From: Polytrichum commune
Taxonomy: Eukaryota; Streptophyta; Polytrichopsida; Polytrichales; Polytrichaceae
NCBI GenBank assembly: GCA_950295325.1
Contig: OX485805.1
Coordinates: 19,083,501-19,147,500 of the forward strand
DNA: 64,000 nt
Reading direction: 5' to 3'
A program made the position numbers and the translations under genes. Positions within the stretch are counted from its first letter, which is position 1, and each line of letters starts with the position of its first letter. Of the stretch, positions 1 through 9,797 are shown piece after piece. Below the pieces are notes generated by a model. That model did no database searches. It was not told the DNA's origin and saw nothing but the letters and a program-made list of their open reading frames with translations.

Positions 1-331
1 CTACATGGAAATTAACCCTAAGTCTCAAACTTTGGTTATGCTATCACCAAGGAATCGATAGTGCCATGACACATGTCCCCGGTTTTGAGTATTAAAGTGA
101 GGAGGCATTTGTCTCAAATGGAGCAGTCATGACAGACTCTAAACATTGGTAATGTGTGCAGGCCAACTTTTGGCTTCAAAAATTCCAAATAATTTTAATT
201 TAAGGTATAAAATTACTAAAAATTTGAAGTTTTACTTATGTCTATCTTCCTACACCAATTTTTTTGGTACTACCTTATACTTCTCCAAATTTGGCACAAA
301 ATATATTAAGTGATTGGTTATGGGCGCCTTA
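1..331. other. Unassigned AT-rich DNA
   Basis: No convincing open frame, RNA gene or repeat boundary is visible here. It is plain AT-rich sequence leading into the first copy of repeat G. Confidence 0.5.
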
Positions 332-718
332 CTCTAGATGGATATTTTTCTCACCGCACCCACTTCTAGTGATATATGACATGCACTAAAGTTAGAGCAA
401 GATGATCAGCAAATGTGAACCGTGTCCATAGCCATTTGTCTCATAATTTTGTAAGCTCACATGAATATCTTATTCATTATCAAAGTGAAAAATCATTTTG
501 CTCATTAAGTGACCAATTGGCCCCTCACCTCCCCCCCCCCCCCAATTAATGTTGACTATTGAGCCAAGAAGAGTCAGCACTTACGAGCACACACTCAATC
601 TTTGTTTTAAACACATTTATTTTTAGTGTTGGTTCTTAGATCCTCACCTAACCATAGACCACTCAAATATAAGTGTCACCATTGCCGTTGTGTTTGATTT
701 AAGCACATCTACACCTTA
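332..718 (-). mobile_element. Repeat G, reverse copy with poly-C run
   Basis: This is a reverse-orientation copy of the commonest dispersed repeat in the window. Landmarks shared with other copies, read on the minus strand, are a left end like AAGGTGTAGATGTG, the phrase ACACTTATATTTGAGTGG, a G-rich centre, ATGAATAAGATATTCATGTG, and a right end resembling AGATGG. At 531-543 the G-rich centre has become 13 consecutive C on the plus strand. Repeat G behaves as a short non-autonomous DNA transposon of about 370 bp with weak terminal inverted repeats. It has no coding capacity. Confidence 0.65.
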
Positions 719-779
719 TTTCTCTGCAACCCATAGAAGTGTGCCCTTATGGATTCATTTTGACCATTAGAGTATTTGA

Positions 780-920
780 TGAAGTCACCCAGAGAGGGAC
801 AAAACCATGGGTTTGATCCTTCTTTGAGAAAGCTTTAAATCGAGAACACGTTAGCTCGTCGTACATCGGAGCCTACTTTGAAAGTTGAGTGAAACATTTG
901 GGACCTCCTCTTCCCACCTC
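780..920. repeat. Repeat shared with 55165-55300
   Basis: The stretch running from GAGAGGGACAAAACCATGGG to TTTGGGACCTCCTCTTCCCA recurs with modest divergence at 55165-55300 in the same orientation. Both copies lie downstream of a reverse copy of repeat G, so they may be an extension of a longer element. Confidence 0.6.
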
Positions 921-1629
921 TCAAACTTTGAGTGAATGTTAGGGTCTAGAATAGGGTATGCGCATGGGACCGTTGTCGTAAACCCCGCATCAGCCTATGC
1001 AAGGCTAGCTTGACCCACCCGTCCTAGTAGGACAAGCTAGAAAACCGTTTTTTTATAGCCCGACACCGCTCTTTATGTACGATATTAAACACTAAGAAAA
1101 TTTGGGTGACGTTGTGTTAGTTCTCGTAAACTCGAGGTTTGTGACCCAACCCATGGTTTCATCTCCTTTATTTCACAAAGAAATCTATCATGACTCCACC
1201 ACATTGTGACATATTTCTTCGGTGGGCAACATAGTGGGGATATCAACATCCACACGGTAGAAAGGAACCGAAGGTGCGATGAAAGAGGCGGGAGAATAAT
1301 CTCACTAGGTCTTCCAAGGCCCAAGCAAACAAGTGTTGGGTTCCGAGCATTGTGGAAGTACGCATATTGTTGATATTGTTGGATGCACGCGATTGACTTT
1401 GGTGGCTAAACGGATGTGGATATGCATATGGTGTAGAAGTGTGTCCATCCTTTCGAGGTTATTTGGACTCCGAAGGATGTTTTCTTCACCACCGACGTAC
1501 ACAACACAAATGGCAACCACTAAGACGAAGTCCAAGATTGGAGTCAATCCACACTTCATTGGCATTACAAAGCTCCCATGCGTCATGGAATGATCAACAC
1601 ATGGATGGTCAACCCCGCTTTGGCAACAA
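921..1629. other. Unassigned DNA with only short overlapping frames
   Basis: Several frames of 60-110 codons overlap on both strands between 1085 and 1699. None shows a recognisable motif or coding-like composition, so no gene is called. Confidence 0.5.
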
Positions 1630-2100
1630 CTATTTAGCATTACACCTTAAACTCCATAATATCAACCTCCATAATGTCACTCACTCTCTAATTTCCTGAA
1701 ACCCTAGGGAACGGATGCTCGTAGTTCAAATCTCATTCCTTATAGTCACATTTCTCTCCCTTATATCACAAATTTTGTCATTAATGCGAACCATCAAAGA
1801 AGTCAACCCACACCTCACATTGCATCATGTGTCAATATGTGGAGTGCCACCTTCTTAGTCTTATTCTTCTTCTTCTTATGCCACTTGTTGAATGTTGGTG
1901 CATGCATGTGCCACATCGCCCAGGAAGGCCAAGTGGAGTAGACCACACCACACCGTTAAAATGTTGCATTGTGTGTTATTCCATAGTGTCACATGCTACA
2001 CTACTTCTATAGTACCACGCATCCATGTTAACACTACGAAACTCCGTAATATCACGTGCACTTTGGTTGCCACAGGTGTGATTTTATAGAGTTTAGAGTG
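1630..2100 (-). repeat. Repeat K, reverse copy
   Basis: On the minus strand this matches 24180-24560 and 47330-47700. The shared landmark phrases are CACTCTAAACTC, CCAAAGTGCACGTGAT, TTACGGAG, GTGTTAACATGGATG, CATGTGACACTATGGAATAA and CAACATTCAACAAGTGGCAT, followed by an AAG-type microsatellite. At 1640-1740 the phrase CCCTAGGGAACGGATG also matches the reverse complement of the segment near 24480. No ends or target duplication could be fixed. It is probably a non-autonomous element without coding capacity. Confidence 0.65.
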
Positions 2101-2124
2101 TACAAGGATGGTGGGTTGTGGCCA

Positions 2125-2520
2125 CTACACTAAATGTGAAATTTAGTGTCACCAACTCTCATTGTCGTGCTCAACACTAATTGTAAACCGCGGTATAGTG
2201 TCACCGACACTAAATCTTAACCCAACATTCTTTCTCATTCCTTGTGAATTTTTTGGGGGATTATACATTTATGGTGTTGCAATTATTGTCAGTTACCATG
2301 TGGTTTTTCATCCACATTTCAATCATCCATGACAATATTTCATCACAAGTTGCTGACAAGAGAAGGTAGGGTTTTGGCCAATGGATGAACTCATCCATCA
2401 TCCATGACAATATTTGTAAACACATACATAAGAAGTGTCATCCGAAAAGTTACCATAGTGACACCAAATACCATAGACACTAAATACCACATTTAGTTCT
2501 TTGCCACTACGAACAAGATA
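2125..2520 (+). mobile_element. Repeat S (CACTAAAT-ended MITE-like), copy 1
   Basis: The element opens with CTACACTAAATGTGAAATTT and AGTGTCACCAACTCTCATT and closes with ACACTAAATACCACATTTAG. The opening matches 37595-37700, which has CACACTAAATATTGTATTTA followed by AGTGTCACCAATTCTATTTG. Imperfect inversion of the two ends suggests a terminal-inverted-repeat element. There is no coding capacity. Confidence 0.55.
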
Positions 2521-4202
2521 GATTATAGACATCCAAATGTATGCTAGTGTATTGTAGAGGGTTCTCTATTCCGACACAAACTAGTAAATTTTCCCTCAAA
2601 TTTTGCCACGTGTCATGTTGAGTTCTGGTAAGGCCCAATTGTCTCCCACACGGAAACTACACTCCAGCACAATAAAAATAAAGAAGAAATTCCTCTATGG
2701 CATCAGATTTGGACATCTAAAATCTACCTCGTAATGACAAAGAGCTACACTAAATATTGTATTTAGTACCACATGGTATTTTATGTCATTATGGCATCTT
2801 TTGTATTGACACTTCTCATGAATAAGTTTACAAATACTATCACCCTAACTTAAATTTTAGTTCATCCACTTTTGATATATTATGCATCCTAACATTTCTG
2901 TAATGGAATGTTGTCATTGATGATTGACATTTGGATGAAGAAATACTGAACAAGTGATAGTATTTGCAACATTGCAAATCTATAATTCCAAGGAATGACA
3001 AATAATGTTATATATACATTTAGATTTGGTGAAAACTACACGGATTGTTTAGATTGATATTGAGCAACACAATAGAATTACGTATACCACATTGACCACG
3101 TTTCAATCTGAAACGGGGTAAACATGAAAATGTCAATCCTATGGTGAATCTTAAATAGTCTTGTTAGATACATATTTAACATTAACTTCTTCGATGTGTA
3201 AGCAAAGGGTTAAGTGTAAAAGACTATCTACCATGTTAGTTCTGTACTTGAAGACGTTTTGATTAATTTGTGCTTATTCTAGGCTCTTTTAAAAGTGTGG
3301 ACGTTGCTAAAGAGTATCAATGACACTAATACGTGACTTTTGTGGAACCAAAATTAAATGAATAAAATCAACATGATACTAGGTATTCATTACTTAAAAG
3401 CAAAACTGGTCACTAGAAGAATTGGAAAGAAATGCACTTATAAAGGCGAATTTTCCAAATGATTGAACCTCCACGTGTATTCCATTGGTATGTATGTTTT
3501 CTTCTCCAAAGTGTGAATTCTACACTTCAAATTCATGTTCAATGTCTTTTTTTTATGAAGTTCACCTGACATTCAAATCCATTTGGTTATTTGGTTATTC
3601 GAGGTGAAAATTGAATCTCAAAGTGTTTAGTGCTGAAAGTATGAACCAATTAGAGTGTTTCAAGACTTAAGTGACATAAGGTAATACCCAGGACCACACG
3701 GACATGGACTAGAGGCAGTGAATGGACATCGCATGTCAGTGTAAAACGAACACTGACGATGTTTTTCCTTCTTCTTTATAAGATAAATTAAGTTTCCGAT
3801 TCATCCAACAAAAAAAAAAAAAAAAAAAAAAAACCAAAACAACAACAACAAGGGTTTGTATACAAAGGAGAAGAATATCAGGTTTGAAAGAACTACGTAG
3901 TTATTATTTATGATGAAAATCTCGTAACCCTAATTTGCGACTCGAACCAAGAATCGTGAAAGTGGAAAGTGATGGCTCCCTTGATTGCTCAAAAGCAAAA
4001 TGATGGAAACATCAACAAATTTGACGGCTTCAGTTATTCCACACTAATTACCTATTTTGGGGAATTGTTGGGTCCCCCATTGCACTTAATTAATACTATT
4101 CGTCGACGGCCACGAAGCTAGCCTCCTTTGCCATTGTCCTCAATTTGGCCTCTCTAACTCTTAAAAGCCCAAGTCATGCCCTTGTACTCAGTGGGAACAC
4201 AT
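2521..4202. other. Unassigned DNA with poly-A / CAA microsatellite
   Basis: No gene is supported. A run of more than 20 A at about 3810-3832 leads into an ACAACAACAA microsatellite (3838-3850). A poly-A tract of this kind could be an old retroposon tail, but no matching body was identified upstream. Confidence 0.45.
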
Positions 4203-4424
4203 GAAAACACAAGGTGTAGGTCCGAGATGACCTTAAACTATCGGATGATGGCGGAGAGATACCCAAATCTCAAGGAAGAGGTTGGCGGTTCGAATCCCAG
4301 TTGTGAAATCTCCTCTCTACTTGACGGAAAACTTGTCAGGTGGTCAACTGTCTCCTGTGCTTTGGCGTTGGCCTGTCAACCTTCTGTCTCAAAAAGAAAA
4401 AGAAAAAGAAAAAGAAAACACAAG
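4203..4424 (+). mobile_element. tRNA-derived SINE, full length, with 11-bp target duplication
   Basis: The body spans 4214-4413 and is flanked by perfect direct repeats GAAAACACAAG at 4203-4213 and 4414-4424. An RNA polymerase III A box (TGGCGGAGAGA, 4249-4259) and a perfect B box (GGTTCGAATCC, 4287-4297) sit at tRNA-like spacing. The 3' end is an AAAAAG-repeat tail. SINEs encode no protein, are transcribed by Pol III and are mobilised by LINE reverse transcriptase. A 5'-truncated relative with its own target duplication is at 37884-37995. Both share a 3' domain with CTCTCTACTTGAC and GTGGTCAA phrases. Confidence 0.88.
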
Positions 4425-5869
4425 TTTTTTTTTTTTTTTTTGGGGGGGCGGGGGTGGTTATATTGGAGAAGGAAAATATTGTGGACCCTACTAAAATGTA
4501 ATTTTCTAACATTCATTATTATGTGTTTTTGAGGACCCTATGGGTAGGTTAACTTGGTTTTGTTAAAACTTGGGGATACAAAAGTTATATATTATAGTTT
4601 TGGTTGATGTCATGTAAAATCTCACACTTACACATACAAGATCGTAAGTCACACGTCAACACATCACAACATGCACACAGTTCAACTTCTTAGTATGCAC
4701 TCTTTTCATTTCTAAAACATGACCTCATGGAAATGGTGATAAAATGCTTATGTTTGAGAACACATGCAAAATGCTCCAAAATTTGTGTCTAAAAAAACAT
4801 TCGCATACATAGGTGTAGCATTAGAACACAACCAACCAGCACATATCACAAAGTTTATTTAGGGCTTACACATTCAAATATGAAGAAATTTTGGAGTTCA
4901 AGTGGTTGAAACTACTCAATGCACAACAATTGCAAATTTGAGTCGCTTTGATAAGTGGCGGTTTTCTTGGACCAACCTACATTATGCACATACTAGTTGC
5001 TCAAGTACTCACTTCCTATCACCCACAATGTTCCTCGATTATCTACCAGATGCCTAGCATAACGTAATTTCCTTCGCTTCAAGATCCCCGACTAGAGCAA
5101 ATGGATTTCCCTCATCATAACTATTTTCATTCACTGCACTTAGTATTTGAATTATTTCAGCCACTGGTGTTGGATGGTCAAATGCATTCAAGACATGGAC
5201 TTCCCTATAGAGGCTTGTGATTGGGGGATGATCACTAAATGGGACTACCTTTCTTTGGCATCATGGTGAATATGTATGTTAGACACGAGGTTGTCAGGGT
5301 GGTTATGGATTGTGTTCTTGGAATGATCTCTAATTGTGGATCCAAACTCTTTACAAAACTCCACACATTACACCATTACTACACCCATAGAATTTTGGTC
5401 TGAAGACCTCGAGTGCCATCGGTGATCCTCCAAGGTTATTGATTTCAAATATTTTCTAAGTTTCTCTTTGGCCCACAAGTATCTAGCATGGGGGATGCAC
5501 TCCATTGTCAAGTTAAACACCATGTGCGATGATGTATATATATATATATATATATACTTTTTACACAAAGCATCACCAAAATGGATCAACATTTTATCAA
5601 AAAATTCATGAGTAGATATACATGGTATCTATTACATAGTAAAAATGGGTAACCAAATTTGATGATTTTAAAATTAAAAAAAAAACATACCGTTTCTAAC
5701 TAGAATGACGCAGAATTGAACTAAAACAATTACTACAAAAAAATGAAGACGACTAAAAATTTCAAAAAATATACGATAGATATTATCAATGATTATGTAT
5801 ATGTGGAGAAAAATATCATAATTCTAAAAATTATCTATGGCATATAACATAGGGTACCAAACTTTTATC
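4425..5869. other. Unassigned DNA; poly-T, G-rich and TA repeats
   Basis: A T run and G-rich run (about 4425-4457) directly follow the SINE, and a TA dinucleotide repeat lies at about 5535-5556. No coding region or recognisable repeat was supported in the remainder. Confidence 0.45.
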
Positions 5870-6430
5870 GCACGTGCTTATGAAACGAAAGGGGGTGTGA
5901 TCGCTTTGAGGTATCTAGCCATAACCTTAATAATCACCAATGTGGACTTCAGGTCATATGCCACATGGTCAAAGCTCTCACCACTAATTTTGAAACCAAC
6001 AAATGCAAGCAATGCTTGGTTAAAGTCATCAAGAGGAGTAAGGTTTTGGATTTCAACCTCCTATGCTATCAACTCTATAGGCCAACCACATGGATATACT
6101 TTCTAGATTCAAGGTTGGGATCAGCTAATGGTAGAATGTATACATCCGAAGAAAATCTATTGAGCCCCTCAAGCTTGTAGTTAATCTTGCATCTTCTCTC
6201 AATATCAAAGCATTGGAAGGGCATACAATACGAATACCTTCAAGTAGTGGTTTGAGTTTTGCATATGTGTCGCCCTCAACACACTCACAAGATCCAATAA
6301 GTTTTGGACTAACATAGGCATCAACAAGTGAGAATATTTTCATCTTCAGAGACATCGCAAACTTGGTTTGTAACCAACACTAGAACTGATGGAACTATAA
6401 TTGGTGGAGTTTATTATTATAACTTGAGCT
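5870..6430 (-). pseudogene. Decayed protein-coding remnant, function unknown
   Basis: On the minus strand three consecutive blocks read like protein but lie in different frames: about 6430-6330 (ending near VSEDENILTC), 6355-6125 (including YVSPKLIGSCECVEGDTYAK and PLLEGIRIVCPSNALILR) and about 6050-5880 (including LTPLDDFNQALLAFVGFKIS and ESFDHVAYDLKSTLVIIKVM). Stops and frame changes separate them, so this is not a working gene. Codon use looks more coding-like than its surroundings, with ordinary mixed residues and few low-complexity stretches. I do not recognise the family. It may be an old transposon protein or a host gene fragment. Chance open frames remain a possibility for each block alone, less so for all three in order. 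Confidence 0.4.
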
Positions 6431-7831
6431 TTGTTGCAAACACATGTTTTATAATTTGTAGGGAAACCCCCCCCTGGGGAGATAACATCTTTTTCTTCTT
6501 CTTCTTTTTTGGGTATAAATTGAGAATCTCAATTACAAAAGCAACCAAAGTACAACCACCAAGGGAGACATAACATTATCAAGTAGTTGTGTGCCCTAAA
6601 AATATAACCATGGGATATTGGGAGCTCAATTTGAATTTAAGCCTCCATGCACATGGTTTTGCATCACATGACAAAACATCATAATGAAATTAGTGTAGTA
6701 GAAGTGCACATACAAGTTCATTATATCCAAAGTTCATGCATAAGTCCAATGTTCCTTAAAAAAAACATAGTTAGGGTTAAGAGTTAACTTACCTTCCAAC
6801 AAGCCATCATTCCTTTATCCACCAACCCGGGGTTCTCGCTATGGCCAAATGATATGCTAACTTAATGTAATATGGGTATGTCCGTACTATAGTAGTTGGT
6901 GAGACATGTGATTCCTTCGGTTTAGACAATGCAACTTTTATTCCACACATCTTCCAAGTTCCCACTCCAAGTGATAGTTTAGACATTCACTCCCACTTTT
7001 AATACACTCTTGTGGGTCCTAGTAGCTAGTATCTTACAAACCTCAACTCCATCCTTTGTTTTGCTCATTTGGAGCTTATACATGGTAGTACTTACACGTG
7101 CGCTCTTAATTTCCTTCCGTATACAAGCAATATTATGTGCAAGGCACACAAGTGCTTTACTAGGTCATGCACCCATTCTATACACGACACCAACTTTCTT
7201 ATTTGTTTTTTCTAATCTTGGATTAAATAATAGAGTCCAAAAGCACACACACTCCAAATGTAGTACAAATGTCCAAACACAACCCTTAAATTTTTGAATC
7301 TCGAGAAGACATACTTTGTTGTTATCCATTGAAGGTTTTTATGTTATCATGTTCTCGATGGCCAAATTGGTGATTGTCACAAGGTATACGCAATGTTGAC
7401 GGTGTCATTTCACTCTACCTATAAAATACACATGGGCCTCCACCAATGGTGTTGCAGAATCGTCATGTTTGAAAGAAAAGGAAAAGAAAATCGAATGAAC
7501 ATCATTGTAAGTACATTGACGTGTGATTGTTGTGAAACACCTTACACCAAAATCTACGTGGGCATGTGGGGGGGGGGTGCAAAAGGTGATGTCCTGCCTA
7601 TTTTTTCAATAGGCGGCCTACCACTAGGTTGTTATAACTAATATTTTCTTCTTCTTTTTCTTGTTACAATAGTTGATATTTATGTGAGGCCTTGTGTACA
7701 TGCAAAACATCGGTCTCAACAACCATTTGAGCTTTGCACGTTTCCTTAAATCATTGTTGCATCAATTGAATTACTTGGTAAAGTTTCATATACCGTATTG
7801 CACATAGGATCACATAGCGTTGCCATTACAC
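6431..7831. other. Unassigned DNA with a 9-G run
   Basis: No gene is supported. A run of nine G lies at 7568-7576. Short open frames (for example near 7010-7297) show no motif or conserved composition. Confidence 0.45.
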
Positions 7832-7981
7832 TAAACATTTGATTTGTGTGCCATGTCAATCAGTATGGTCTTTTTGACTTGTCATGTAGCACTAGTTATC
7901 ACATGACTTTCAATACTTGCAAAACAATGAATGTGGGTTGACAATAAATAATGCAGGCCACACTAAATCAGATGTTTAGAG
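7832..7981 (+). mobile_element. Small inverted-repeat element (family Q)
   Basis: The left end CTAAACATTTGATTTGTGTG and the right end read in reverse, CTAAACATCTGATTTAGTGT, form an imperfect terminal inverted repeat of about 24 bp around a 150-bp body. Related ends occur at 17028-17185 and 57835-58010. It is a probable MITE without coding capacity. No clear target duplication was found. Confidence 0.55.
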
Positions 7982-8304
7982 TAGTTATTTGCCACTAGGA
8001 GTTTGGTATTAGAATCAACCACACTAATAGATAGTGGGTGTCTAGAATGTACCTCCTAGTGGCAAAAAAAACCCCATTGGCAACAACACATGATCCTTGT
8101 CGTGGGTTTGGTGACCCTCAAAATTGGTACTCCAAGTCTTGTATAGCTTTGAGTATTTCTTATATGTAAAATTAGACACAATAGGGTGTTCATGTCAACT
8201 TGGATAAATCATCACACCAATTAAACTTACATCGTGCAACTCGGAATTTGAAAGTGGACCTAATTTGAATGGGCTCCTGAGCAAGTGCGATACAATGTCA
8301 ACTA

Positions 8305-8673
8305 AGGTAGACATGCCTTATTCCATCATCTAGCAAGAATATGGACAACTACATTTTAGTGGTACATGGTCAAGTGTGGATCTAAGAATGGACACCAAAA
8401 AGATACGGACTACGTGCTCAAAACATGCTACTCTTCCTAGACCCAATAATAATTAACATGATTGTAGGGGACCCATATGACCACTTAATGGGCACGAAAA
8501 TCTTCACTTTCGTATTAGACAAGATATTCATATGAGCTCCAAAAAGAGTGAAAGAAATGGCTACATGCACAATTTGGGTTCGGTAATCATTTAGAGCTAA
8601 TTAATTGTGTGTTTCATGTCCTATGGGAAGTGGGTGTCGAGAGAAAAGTGTCCAAATAACACAACCTCTACCT
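8305..8673 (+). mobile_element. Repeat G, forward copy flanked by TA
   Basis: A 369-bp copy runs from AGGTAGACATG to CCTCTACCT, with TA on each side (8303-8304 and 8674-8675). It contains the family phrases GTGGATCTAAGAATGGACAC, ATATTCATATGAGCTCCAAA and AAGTGGGTGTCGAGAG. The inverted ends and TA flanks suggest a Tc1/mariner-like or otherwise TA-targeting MITE. It has no coding capacity. Confidence 0.7.
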
Positions 8674-8869
8674 TATGTGCCCATCAACTTTGAGAGGAAG
8701 GTGACAAAATTTCACTTTGTGGACCTTGCATATATGGTGTTCCTAAAGTAGTGACCAGGTGCCACACTTTGTGGCATGGCACAAAGAATATGATACAAAT
8801 GTAGCGGGTCCTCATACCTCTACTAACTTGTTAGTCGAGGTCCTCTACAATAGTGATGGGGACCCAATG

Positions 8870-9425
8870 CTAACCAGTGTTGGACTAGTATAGTATCGTC
8901 ATTTTTATACAACGTGGGTATCTTTAATGAGAAGTTCACATTGATACGATTAGGGTATGGGCATCTGATAGTGTTTTTGTTTTTGATATCATTTGGGTTG
9001 GTATGTCATGCAAGAATTTTTGTACCTAGGTAAAGTTGTTCTAGTATCAATATTATTTTGGGATGGTAATGACCAGTGGTCGTGTGATATTGTCTTTTTT
9101 GATACCAATAGGGTATGGGCATTTGATTGTGTTTTTGTTTATGATTTCAATCAGGTCTATATAACATACAAGAATTTTCATATGTAGGTAAAATGGTTCT
9201 GGCATCAGTACGGTTTAGAGTGGTAATGAATAGTGTTGGTTTGATATCGCCTTTTTATTCCTTTGGGTACGTATGATGAGGATTTCACAACTTTCGATAC
9301 TAGTAGGGTATGGGTATCTGACAAATAGTTTTCTTCGTTCGGGTCTATATTTTATACAAGAGCATTTGTATCTAGGCAAAATCGTCCTAGTATCAATATG
9401 GTTTTGTATGCTATTGACCACAATA
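8870..9425 (+). repeat. Diverged tandem array, three units of about 130-195 bp
   Basis: Units begin near 8943, 9101 and 9296 with GATAC...AGGGTATGGGCATCTGA. Each continues through a GTCTATAT-like phrase, an ACAAGAATTTTTGTA-like phrase, TAGGTAAA and a TAGTATCAATAT-like phrase. Unit 1 is about 158 bp and unit 2 about 195 bp; unit 3 is truncated near 9425. A partial unit precedes them from about 8870. A single related unit lies at 39995-40250, so the array probably arose by tandem duplication of a dispersed element. Confidence 0.7.
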
Positions 9426-9640
9426 ATAACTCATGCATTCAAAAATTCTCTCACCTTCACATAACCCATCAAAATATCAATATTTGGATGGGATTATAGT
9501 CTTGATACCCATGGGTAGTTCATTGATACCATTATTGATGTTGATTATTCATACCCCATGCATTCACCTATACAACAAGACCCAATGTTGGTATACATTT
9601 TATTTTTCTCAAGTAAATCAAAAATATTTTTGATTTATTT
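9426..9640. other. Continuation of the tandem-array repeat
   Basis: Phrases such as AAATATCAATATTTGGATGG and ATTATTGATGTTGATTA recur in similar form at 40210-40260 and 40960-40985. This stretch therefore belongs to the same dispersed element as the preceding array. Confidence 0.45.
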
Positions 9641-9797
9641 GCTACAATTTTCAAAAACCTTCGGCCTCAACGGAAAAGCCAAAATTTTGGCTTTTTATTC
9701 TTTGCTTGCGTGTTTGCTTGCTCTTTCGCAAGTTGATTATTCTATCCCTGAAGAGAATAAAGCGCTTTATGTTCATGGCAAAAAGGAAAACGTATAA
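9641..9797 (+). other. Compositional outlier: palindrome-rich, coding-like fragment of unknown origin
   Basis: An open frame ending with the stop at 9795-9797 reads through KAKILAFYSLLACLLALSQV and PEENKALYVHGKKENV. This gives a hydrophobic stretch followed by a charged C-terminus. The DNA differs from its surroundings: it is richer in CG dinucleotides, carries a perfect 22-bp palindrome centred on AAAATTTT (9674-9695), a CTTGCG...CGCAAG stem (9705-9732) and the palindrome AAAGCGCTTT. I do not recognise the peptide. Organellar or other foreign DNA is possible, as is the last exon of a lost gene. Upstream the frame merges into repeat DNA without a convincing start. Confidence 0.35.
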
